Below are positions 39,601-51,600 of a stretch of 64,000 nucleotides of DNA, piece after piece. Position 1 is the stretch's first letter. Every line of letters begins with the position of its first letter. A program made the position numbers and the translations under genes. The notes beneath the pieces were generated by a model. It made no database searches, was not told the DNA's origin, and saw only the letters and a program-made list of their open reading frames with translations. The DNA comes from Balanoglossus misakiensis (lineage: Eukaryota; Hemichordata), in the NCBI GenBank assembly GCA_040954595.2, contig CM082589.2:4030001-4094000 (forward strand). The letters are read 5' to 3'.

Positions 39601-42600
39601 CTGCAAGCATTGCACTTTGTAAATATTGATATGATCGAAAGGGGAAGCTCTATGATTTTATTTCTTTTTCTGATTCGTTATATTTTCATATGTTTATTTT
39701 ATCAAAAACAGTGGTTCAGATCTACTCTTTTCAAGTAAAAATACGTTTTTCTTTTTCACGTCGGCTATATAACCCTTTGTCGGTTCTTTTGTGCCTATCA
39801 AAAAAATCTAAGTTCCAAACATATGTGTAGACATAACAATGATAACATAATTATGTAGTCTTCACATTCATCTGTTTGCTTGTTGTCATGGAAACCAGTA
39901 TCTGAACACTGTACATTTCTGCCATTCCAACTGAATGTGTTTATTGAGAGTTTAATGCTTTCTGCGGAATGTGGTATTCCTGCATGGAATACTTCCAATG
40001 CCCGTGTGTCCGGCACTGTCAGACACTGGAGTGCTGAGGAAGTGCCCACTTGTCTGTGAAAGGAGAAAAACAGCCTCCTCTGTAAGCTTGGTTGGTAATT
40101 TGTGTGATGTCATCAGAGTACAGCTGATGCATGTAATCTTTTTTGGTAGATGAATGGATCACTGGATATCCATCTGAGGTAACAGCTGACTCCATTTTTT
40201 TGAGAGTCTGTAACCTTCAGAGACTGAGTTGTATAAGACCTGAACTGTGACAAATGTTCGCATAAAACTGAAATAAGTCAGGATCACAATACCTGTATTT
40301 TGAGATTTCATGACAATTGTTCAATATTTTAACAAACATAAATGTTGTACATGTAGACCTCTGCCTCTGTTAAATAATTTGACAGGATTATGGCACACAG
40401 AGATTTGAAAGATTAACACTCCTGAAAGAAGTTCCACTTACATCACATTATAATATAAAATGATATTATAAGTATGATGTGTATTATATGCTATGAATGT
40501 GATTTTATGGCTGTTTCTTTAATATTAGGATGAAATAAAAATTAATGTTATTGACACATAAAGTGAAATATGTCCCATCGATGTCATGAAAAATATATAT
40601 TGTAATATTTAATTTAGTGACACCACAACCCTCCCTCTGATGTTCTTCTGTTAATGTTTCGTCCGTGGCAACGATTTATTTACTTTTTACCATGACAGTT
40701 CAGCACAATGCAATGTCCATGTAGCTCGGTCATCGATCTGCTAATCAGTCTGCAGACATGGGTGACACCACACACATCATGTTCTGACCCTGGGAGAAAC
40801 TACAGGGTATACATGACGCATTCCTGCCGACAGTTAAAGCTTTCCTCGCGGATTTATTTATCCCACTAACTGGCAACCACCCAAATCAAATATGCCGTCT
40901 TATTTTCACAGAGATTCTAATTTTAGTTGAAAGAATGTTCTAAACTTAGGCTGGATAGACACCAGCAGTAAAAATAAGTACTCATTTTTTTTAACTGACT
41001 GAAACAGCATCCATTATACATCTAGATTCCTTTTAGTTCTTATAAGTTCTGAGTTTAAAACCTTGACAACAAAAAGTGTATTGAATTATGCATCTTTTAA
41101 ATGTTTTAACACAAATTTCATTAGCATGCAAGGCTATACTATATAATTTTGGTTTGAAAGTTAAGTTTGACAAGTCTGTTGTACCATAATTCTTTTTCAA
41201 GAATGTCCACTATATGATGTTAACAGCACATAGTATAATGCTTTTGGTAGACTGAAAATCCAAATTAGTTGTGTAGCATATGTGCTGCCACTTGGGTGAG
41301 AATTGTTGTATTTCTGACAGAGATGCATTACATTGACATAATTGTAGATGTTTGACATAACTGTGGTACAGTGCATTTTATTTAGAACATGTTTTTGTTA
41401 TAAGAGGATCATGCTGGCTGCCAGGATGATATATCGCTTAAATTCCATCCCTGCTGACTGTTTTCCCACAGTAAATAAATTTGCACGATATATCATGGAC
41501 GGCAGAGGGCATGCTTTCACAGTTACAACTTTACTTTGTTACAAACTCAGAGACACACTTGCCCTCTTGTTAAATATAACTACTGCAGAGTATTTGCGAA
41601 AGTGTGGAAACAAAGTATTTTATTTTCTTCTAAAAGAAGAAAGCCTTGTACTTTCTTGGCTGTAAACATGCATCTATACATAGTCTACAAAGAAAAATGC
41701 ATGTAGAAGTATACTGTGCTAAACAAAGTATTTTATTTTCTTCTAAAAGAAGAAAGCCTTGTACCTTCTTGGCAGTAAACATGCATCTATACATAGTCTA
41801 CAAAGGAAAATACATGTAGAGGTATAGTGTGCTAAAAGTGTTGGATTTTCTCCAGCATTTCTAAAGTGTTGTGTTTTCTCCTATTCTTCATCTGCCTAGT
41901 CTAGTGATCGCAGTATTGAAGGGAGGCAAACACAGGACCTAAAGGCATAATGCTATTAAAGGTTGTCAAACATGATCTTTTATGTAAATATTGATATGAA
42001 ACTTTACCAGCAGCCATTATCCTACTGAGTCAGATTTTCTATTAGTGTCTCATGTTACTAGAATTTGAAACCTGTTGCTTGCCGGACAGATCATAGAGGA
42101 TGTTATAAGAGGATCATGCTGGCTGCCAGGATGATATATCGCTTAAATTCCATCCCTGCTGACTGTTTTCCCACAGTAAATAAATTTGCACGATATATCA
42201 TGGACGGCAGAGGGCATGCTTTCACAGTTACAACTTTACTTTGTTACAAACTCAGAGACACACTTGCCCTCTTGTTAAATATAACTACTGCAGAGTATTT
42301 GCGAAAGTGTGGAAACAAAGTATTTTATTTTCTTCTAAAAGAAGAAAGCCTTGTACTTTCTTGGCTGTAAACATGCATCTATACATAGTCTACAAAGAAA
42401 AATGCATGTAGAAGTATACTGTGCTAAACAAAGTATTTTATTTTCTTCTAAAAGAAGAAAGCCTTGTACCTTCTTGGCTGTAAACATGCATCTATACATA
42501 GTCTACAAAGAAAAATACATGTAAAGGTATAGTGTGCTAAACAAAGTATTTTATTTTCTTCTAAAAGAAGAAAGCCTTGTACCTTCTTGGCAGTAAACAT

Positions 42601-45600
42601 GCATCTATACATAGTCTACAAAGGAAAATACATGTAGAGGTATAGTGTGCTAAAAGTGTTGGATTTTCTCCAGCATTTCTAAAGTGTTGTGTTTTCTCCT
42701 ATTCTTCATCTGCCTAGTCTAGTGATCGCAGTATTGAAGGGAGGCAAACACAGGACCTAAAGGCATAATGCTATTAAAGGTTGTCAAACATGATCTTTTA
42801 TGTAAATATTGATATGAAACTTTACCAGCAGCCATTATCCTACTGAGTCAGATTTTCTATTAGTGTCTCATGTTACTAGAATTTGAAACCTGTTGCTTGC
42901 CGGACAGATCATAGAGGATGTTAACTGGCTTTGTTATTCCAGTTTGACTAAGACTAGGGTTCGTACGGCTGCAATTATGCTGGGTCCTACATGTATATAA
43001 TACAGGTGATAGAAAGTCAAAGTATATAGGCACAAAGTACATGTAACTGCAACAATGTACATCGTCGCAAACAACGAGGTAAATTGTTACTTTTTATTAC
43101 AGTCTACATCATTTCCAATTTACTTTAAAATTGGTAAAACATGGAATTGACAAAACATCCGAAACAATTCAATAACTTGTAGTGAAATAAGTAAAAATGT
43201 TACGTAGTTGACCTCTGAAATTATTGAGACATGAGGGTAAACTGAGCTGTCATGAGTTATTTTGTAACTTTGCGTCAGATTCCTTAGTACAGATGCAATT
43301 GCCCATATAGTGCCAATTGAGTTTCATACTGACAGCTAAGAGACAAGCAAATTGACCTAATGTTCATTCCTTTAGTGACATAGAGTAACCCAGTTGTCAA
43401 ACCCTGTCACCACATTACAGTGAGAGAGATATATTTGAAATTAGCCTTCTGAAAAGTGCGCAGGGCAAATTAGTTTCTGTGATGGTTGCAATTTGCAATT
43501 CCTAATGAATTCAATGTGTTCTGCTGTGCATGAATAGGTTTCACTGAGGTCTTCCCATTTTTCCTAGCTGTTGATTGTCAAGCTCTCTATATACAATGTA
43601 GTGATCGATGGATGAGTGAAAATCTTGCCACTGTGAATTTGAATGGTGATCACTTACGATTTGCGGCAGAACTTATCACACCGACCACAGACTTGTTTCT
43701 GGCTTGCCACAGGCTATAGACTCCGACTCACATTGACGTGCCTGAACCTATGATTGGAGCACACCATTTCCCAAAGGGAACCATATTGTATTGAGAATTC
43801 ATATAATGTTGTTATATAGTGACAACTATCACACACAAAAGAATTGCAACTCAAAACTTGAATAATACATTTACATTCATAAGTAAAATCTCTAGTTTTT
43901 CAAATAAATAACCAAGAATGACTTATTCATGTAAAACTTTTTTTTAATTTTCAGCTTCGTTATAGTTACCATGAAGACAATCAGTCATGGCAAGGAAGCA
44001 GGTCAGAGATGCAGAAAGACCTTGAGAATGGTCATCGCCAATTGAGGAGGAGAGAGTCTAAGAGAATCAATTCAAGATTTGAGGTAATTAACTTGAACTT
44101 ATGATATTTTCAACTTTCATAATGATTGATTTAATTTTTTTAATACATATGCTTATTCTTTATTTTTGATGTATTGTGTATTTATTATTTAGAGGTTGCC
44201 ATGGTAGATTGTGACTAAATTCAATGATAAAGGGTCCAAGCTATATAGAAATCTACAAACATCCATAGAAATTCTATAAACTTCTATAGAATTCTTTAGC
44301 GTTTATAATACTATACATGTGTGTTTTTCAATACTGGTAAGTCTAGAAATTCAAAAACACTAGTACTCAATTAACCTTGCTGTGTTTATCATGCAGGTCA
44401 CCTTGCCCTTACGCTGGTAATGTCACAGTGACCTTTGAACTTGGCCCATTCTTTATGTAGCGAATAGAGCATTCTGATAAGTGGCCATTAAAAGCTGCAT
44501 GAAACGATAAAACGTGGTTAATGAGCCATTTGCAAGATAATTTCTCTGAAGAACACTCTGTGACCATATGTCTGTCGGCTGTTAGTCGACGCAAACACTC
44601 ATATAAAAGATTAGTTTTTTCGACACATTTCCACTAGAAAATTCTTGGGTTGTACCATTTTTTGTGCATTTTCATGTCTTTGAAATACTCGACAGAGATG
44701 AGATTGCTGTGAAATATTGATAGTTAGTGAGAGATTATTCAGAAAAACCAGTTACATTCCTGTCGCCTTTGGTCTTAATCCTGTTCTGCCCCTAAGCTCC
44801 CATTACAAGAAATTTCCCTCATTGCCAACATAATGTCGGTGACCTTTAAGGTTGTAAGTTAAGAGACACATAGATTTAAGTTCTTAACTTATACGATTCT
44901 CACAAATTCTGAGGCACTGTTCTGGGTTTTAAGGAGTTTCTCATAAAACTGCATAGGTTAGAAAACATTGTCTTAATAGTATGCAGAATTCTTGTTTTAA
45001 AATTGATTTAAATAAAAGAGATTATGAGGTTACACCACCAGGAAAATGCCATTTGCATGACTACACCCAGTGCACATTTTCAATTATGTGATTTCCATGG
45101 TTACCTTTGTTTTCTTGCTTTTCAGAGTGTGAACTATGACGTCATCGAGAATGATCCATATCTACGAGATGAACAAGCAAGTGGCTATAAGGTAAATTCA
45201 GAGCTGTAAAAAGGGGTACATATACAATAAATAAAGTCCTAAGATACAAAAAAGACATGTCTGCTTTACAACAACATGCTCTCAAACACTATATATCTTG
45301 ACTCTCGGTTTCTTTGTCAAAATGGCAGGATCCTCGTAAATGTCAATGTGATTCCCTTGGTCTCGTAATGCAGGGGCATTTAAGGTTGACGTGATGTTGT
45401 TAAAACAGTTCCAAAACCTTAGCTTTAACATGTACCGGTACCTCTGTTGCCAAGTCTAGACAAATGTATTAATTTATCAAAGTCTGGGATTTGACATGTC
45501 AGAAAAAAATTAATTTTACTGTTTTTATACAGTGTGTTATTTCAATATGAATATTTTTTTAAAGCACTAGATTATAGTCAATCAAAACTAAAAGAGAAGT

Positions 45601-48600
45601 CTATATCTAACTGTTTAAAAACATAGTTGGCGATGCCTGGCTTTACAATAATGGAGTCCGCTTGAGCAAATAAGATTATTTCGATGAGAGCTGAGCCTCT
45701 TGCCACGAGGAGGAACTGATGAAGACATTAGTGCATTTTCCAAGTGCTGAACCAAAGTACTGTTACTTAATGAAAGCTTGACGAAGCTGAAATCAGAACA
45801 TGGAGTATGGATGAGCTAGTTGATTTAATGGACTGTTTCAGTTTCTGCATGTTAAGAGATCTTGTTCATGAGTGCGTCTGAGCATTCCAAGTGGAATTTG
45901 CAGGGTCAGGTTTCCATCATGTGTTGAATTTCAGAGTAAGCAGTGTACTTGCATGTTTCAAAGCAGCTGATCAAGATTTCTGTAATATGTAATGTACTAA
46001 TGTGATATGTGGTGCATTTGAACCTGTAGAATGTATGACCTGCCAAAAATTTTGACCTTAATCAATTATTTTATCCTGGTGAAAATGCAAGTTACACAAT
46101 TTTTAAGAAGCTAGCTTAAGATTGCATGTACACACATGCCACTTTAAGCTTAAAATACGACATAATTTTTTTTTCATTCCCTCATGAGCTATTTTTGAAT
46201 TATTATCACATGCTTTTTGTTCTCTGGTATGTTTGTGGATTGTGAGAAAATTCACTCTCCCAGAAAAAAATGCATGCCTGTATCTCAGAATGCCATTCGA
46301 CACACAGGGAGTTTACAATCACATGATGGAAGATTTCTTTCTTCAGTCATGCTGACACTTGATAAGAGATAGTACAGGCCAAATTGCTTTTGCCGGTACC
46401 GCCTGATTTTTCACTCTCTGTGCGTCACCTGTTTTTCACAGTTGCGTCAATTTACGTCCTTCAAGTCTAGTGTGATCAAAAGAGCCATCGACCCCTTGCG
46501 AAGAGACCGTCGCCGCTATAAGTGCATGCATGAATTTGATAAGCCAGAGATTTAATCCCATTGCGGTTTTCTTGTACTCGACACCTAACGAGAAAACATT
46601 ACGATAAATTACATGTAACTAGGGCACCCGGTTTAACACGTCACTGGTAAAATTCATTTTATGCGTTTGCCGAAACTGATATTCTCATCTTTGCGATATT
46701 GCATATACAATGCAGTTCTATAGATAATCAAGGGTGATTGTCATGATTAAATTCTGATATATAAATTTATTTATAATGAATGGCCATGTTGAAGCTTTCT
46801 TAAAATTTGTTAATCTTGCACCTGAAATTTATTTTTCATTCACATGTACATGTGTAATTTCTAACAGGGAGTGGTTAAGAAGAACATCGCCAAATGGCTG
46901 GTCATGTTCCTGATTGGACTGGGTACTGGCACCATTGCAGCTGCTATTGGCATCGTAGTCGAGAAACTGGTAGAACTGAAGATTTCCGTTGTTATACATT
47001 GTATCCTTTCTTGTTGTACAGGTGTTTTGCAAATAAGTAGCCTGTGCTCATTGGATGCCCAAGTTCTGGTGCACCTGGACATCAGGGTCTTCTTTGGTAG
47101 CGGTGCATTCAAAACTTTTCCTTGACAATAGCATCTCTAGATATCAACAAATGCGTGTCAAGTAATTGTCTATACATACCTTTTTTCCTATGGCTAGCCA
47201 TGAACCTTGTAGGCACCTTGATAGCGGTCACACTAGTTGTGTACGGATCGGTATGTTTATAATCTACTGTGATTTTCTCCCAGAGAATATTTTTTATTTC
47301 ATCAGGAATATGTTTATTGCAAATTACAATCTTTAAAGACCAGTCCATGAAGTACATGATGAAGGTTAAATGACATTTCACCATTGTTAATCCATGGGTA
47401 GAAACTTCCTCAATGTGAACCTGTAGACTTCACATCAGCGATTATCCCTTATCAACTCTGCAAGGTCTGCTGCAGAGGTTAAGTTTTATGGAGCTGTTAT
47501 TTGTTTGCAAGGAGTGAAAGCAGGAAAGTGGGTCAGTGGCCCACATTTCTGGCCTATCTGTGGAATGCATCAGCTGTGTAGTGTTAATCCTCGCACATCA
47601 CACGGCCGAGGGACTGAATAGTGAAATCAGTGTCGATACACAAAAATAGCAGTGACCTGATAATGCCAAAAGAGAACAACCTTGACGCTTTGATGTCATT
47701 GAATGTCATCAACTTTCAGATGCAAACATTTTGGGCTCACAAATGTGGTTATCCAAGTTGCAGTCTTCTCAAACACATTTTATCTTGATTAATTACCAGC
47801 TTGTTGTGAAATATGTGTTTATTCTTGCCGTCTCTCTCTCTCTCTTTGTTTCTTCCTTAGCCGGTTGCAGCAGGCAGCGGCATTCCCCAAATCAAGTGTT
47901 ATCTTAATGGCGTCAAAATTCCAAACGTGGTCGCCATGAAAACGCTGGTATGTAAAGTGGTCGGTGTGACGATGTCCATGGCGGCTGGGCTGGCGGTCGG
48001 AAAGGTGAGATTATATCGCTTGTGATGTCATCATAATAACACAAATTGGAAACGTCGAAAAGGGTTTTCTCAAATAGAAGGTACATTTAGTGATATATAA
48101 ATGCTACAGAGCACCAACGAACAACTGCGTCATTTTGCCTGTGTTCATTTTCAAGCAATTTATTATTTATTTACTTGTCTATTATTGGCAGAAGTGATAC
48201 ATTAGTTTGTTCTTGTAATGCGCATTCTTGGCATAAATTCAGGAAGTGTTGACAGTTTGTTGTTCTCTGTGTTGAAGCTAATGTGCTCTTTCCTTTCACT
48301 GGCAAAGATAAACTTGAAATTCCGTGACAATGTTAATCCGTAATTGCCTTGACTGCGGCTATAACTATTTACACTGAAAGATTGGTTGGATGGTGGGAGC
48401 ACCCTCAGACGACTCGTGTCTAAGTTAACTTTCATTCGTTTTTCGGCAGAAGCTGCTTAGACACGAGTTTGAATTTGTATTTTCACAGTAATTTAGAGCA
48501 ACTGTTGCAACTGAAAAATGTTCAACTATATTTTTAGGAAGGACCAATGATTCACTCTGGAGCAGTGGTAGCAACTGGCATCTCTCAAGCAAGATCTAGA

Positions 48601-51600
48601 AGATTCAAATCACTAGATTTCAAGGTAAATTAACCTTTCCACCCTCTGTCTAAATGGATATTAAGTCCCAACAAGTTAAAATAACGTAATTGAACCAAAG
48701 TAGGCTGACAATGTCTCATTTCTCCCCAAATTTTTGAACAGATTTTCAAATATTTCCGATGTGACACCGAAAAGAGGGACTTTGTCTCAGCGGGTGCAGC
48801 AGCAGGCGTCGCTTCTGCATTTGGTGCACCAGTCGGAGGTGTTCTATTTACATTAGAAGAAGGTGCTAGCTTTTGGAATCAGAGGCTTACTTGGAGAATA
48901 GTAAGTGCAGGTATCTTTTCCCTTACAAAAACATTCTATAGATATCTATGGAATTTCTATAGATATTTACAGAATTTCTAAGGGCATCTAAAGCTTTCTG
49001 GTGTTGTATTTACATTAGGAGAAGGTGCTAGAATAGATAGTGTTTTCCCCTTACAAAGGCATTCATTATAATATATGATAAGTATTGTTTTGGATGGAAT
49101 AAAACTTTATGCTGCAGAAGAAGTAATGGACTCTAGTTTTGAAAGAAACCATTACTGATTCTTGGTTACCTCTCTCTATACAAAGCGACAATTCATTCTG
49201 ACTCAAATCTTTCCTTTCCTTTCAGTTTTTCTGTTCCATGGTATCAACATTCACAGTCAATTGTATATTAAGTGGTTTCAAAGGTCAGCCTGGAGATTTG
49301 TCTAATCCTGGGCTGATAAGTTTTGGCAAATTTAAAGTAAGTCCCGTTAAACTGCTATTGAATTTTCATAAAAATTTCCCCTGCGTTCTCCCACGAATTT
49401 ACATTGGTATCATACCATAGTATGTTGTGTTAGTAAAATTTGTTCAGCACACAATATTATGCAGGCTATAACAATCTGAGTTTGGCAAGAAATCTGAATA
49501 TTATTTTTATTGAGCTTGACATCGGTTGTAACTTAAAAATTGCATATGTTATGCAGTTAGGATTTTTTTCTAAAAATAATATCACTTTTTCAGAAAATAT
49601 TATATTTTCTGGTCTTTTGATTTTCTGCAGGATTTGAAGTATGAATTGTATGAATTATTTATATTCATATTAATGGGAGTTATAGGTAAGGTACTATATT
49701 CTTTCCCAGTTTACATCAATTAGAGATTTTGTTATCATTTAAACAAAACCACAACAGAGATTAAAACTAATTTATATTTTTTTTATCTCACTCAAGGTGG
49801 TTTAACAGGAGCATTGTTTAACTTTGTCAATCACAAAATAACAGTCATTAGAATGAGGTGAGAAAATGAATATTAATAATGAATATTTAATTTATTTTGT
49901 TCTTGAATAAATGTAACCCTAGAATTCACAATAACTTCAAATTTGAGTGGAATGCTATGCATGCATATCAAATATTTTGGTTTTACTTTCTTTTTGTCTG
50001 ACGCCCAACTTCATACTCTATATGTATTAATTTGTATATAATCCATATGACATAAGGGTACCTTAGATATAATTTCATTGACTCTTTCTCTCAGATATAT
50101 AAATCGTAATCTTCTGAAAATGCTGGAAGCCATTGTGATCTGCACTATCACCACTATTGTGGCATATTTACTGATGTACTTCACTGAAGATTGCCAGCCT
50201 AGAAGTATGTTCAATACCACCGGCCACGGCCATCACACTGAGCAGTACCAAGTTCAGGTAATTTGCATATTGCCTGCATCACCATCTGTTTCATATTTGC
50301 ATATTGTCTGCCCCACCATCTGTTTCATATTTGCATATTGTCTGCCCCTCCATCTGTTTCATATTTGCATATTGTCTGCCCCTCCATCTGTTTCATATTT
50401 ACATATTGTCTGCCCCACCATCTGTTTCATGTGGAACATACTGTCTAAACAATCTGAGAAAGTTGTTTCCCCTTTTATCAGCAGTGCTTAGGAAGAGAAA
50501 TTGTAATTTTTTGGAAATTTTGTTATGTCCCTTCAGTACTTCAATTCATCAATCAGTATTTTTTATTCTCTGCCATCTTTTCTTGCAGCTCCTCTGCGAA
50601 GATGGCTATGTAGATTCCATGGCATCTCTTCTATTCGAAACTCCAGAGGGTAGTGTACGAAGGCTATTCCACGACCCAAGCAGTAAGTAAACCACAGCAA
50701 ACACCAATAACATTTACTTTAATTTAATTTAGAATAATATTCTTTTGTGAAGATTTTAACCTGAGAAAGAAGTAAAAGTGAAACATAATTAAAATATCAG
50801 ACATTTGAGTAACTGAATGAAGCTAGTGTTTCAATATTTCAATTTTATTGATTTGGCCAACAGAAGCCTACCATGCAGCATCCCTGGCATTGTTCTGTGT
50901 GCTGTATTTCTTGTTGGCTTGCTGGACATATGGCATCAACGTTCCCAGTGGAATATTCATACCTTCCCTATTGACCGGTGCTGCCTGGGGGAGGCTGGTG
51001 GGAATGCTTGTGGACCATACCATTACTGGTAGGGTGAGTATCATGATTGATATTGATTGGACCGTCTCATTTCTTGGTGAGGTCTTGGTAGGGTCAATAA
51101 TTGTACGCAGCATGCAAGAGATAATAGTTAAATTATGTCTTCAATATTAATTTTCTTTCTAATGTGTGGATCTTTTGGTCTGTTTCAGAGTTTTGATGTA
51201 GGGAAGTATGCTCTTATAGGGGCGGCTGCACAGCTTGGTGGAATATTACGAATGACCATTAGTCTGACGGTCATTCTCATCGAAGCTACGGGTGATATGA
51301 CATTTGGTCTTCCTGTCATGTTGGTCCTAATGACCGCCCAGTGGACTGGTAACTTATTCAACTTAGTAAGTAGTGAAATGCATATATTTATAACCATGTT
51401 CGGCAGCTCAACTTTGATTTGAACATCACTATTTCAAGAAGGGAACGTATGTGTTGGTTATAAATTTTATGCTCAGGAGTACTGGTAGATCATCCATGCA
51501 TACGGTACATCATCCATACATACTGTTGTTAGGAAAATTATTATTAGTGAATTGAAATATGTAGGTGTCTCACTGCAATATAAGTAATGAATATTACTGC

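Larger units (their letters stand above)
41397..42919. repeat. Tandem duplication: 705-bp copy followed by 818-bp copy
   Basis: Copy 1 (41397-42101) and copy 2 (42102-42919) are almost identical over their whole length. The size difference equals one extra 113-bp internal unit in copy 2. The junction is marked by CATAGAGGATGTTA, which recurs at the end of copy 2. Both copies contain the same open frame (84 residues from [10 protein letters not shown] to SLVLSWL; the 5' extension differs). It has no recognisable domain, and I regard it as probably non-coding. The high identity suggests recent duplication or an assembly/haplotype artefact. Confidence 0.93.
32883..43954 (+). other. CLCN7 intron 2 (11 kb) with tandem duplication
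   Basis: AT-rich sequence with no supported coding exon of another gene. Its one clear structural feature is the tandem duplication at 41397-42919, listed separately. Elsewhere I see only unstructured unique sequence and short homopolymers. Confidence 0.7.

Noticed and set aside
41348-42370. Two near-identical open frames (105 and 101 codons) in the tandem duplication
   Set aside because: Identity comes from the DNA duplication itself. There is no recognisable domain and no splice or start evidence, and the sequence lies in a CLCN7 intron.
47001-47140. Coding continuation of CLCN7 exon 46868 past 47000 (open to 47125)
   Set aside because: The protein read there loses ClC similarity. Splicing at 47000 to 47141 restores YINKCVSSN...LWLAMNLVG, which aligns with ClC-7.
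50078-50690. Overlapping open frames reading CFIFAYCLP-like repeats
   Set aside because: The 34-bp minisatellite forces the same peptide in all three frames; the real exons end at 50257 and restart at 50589.
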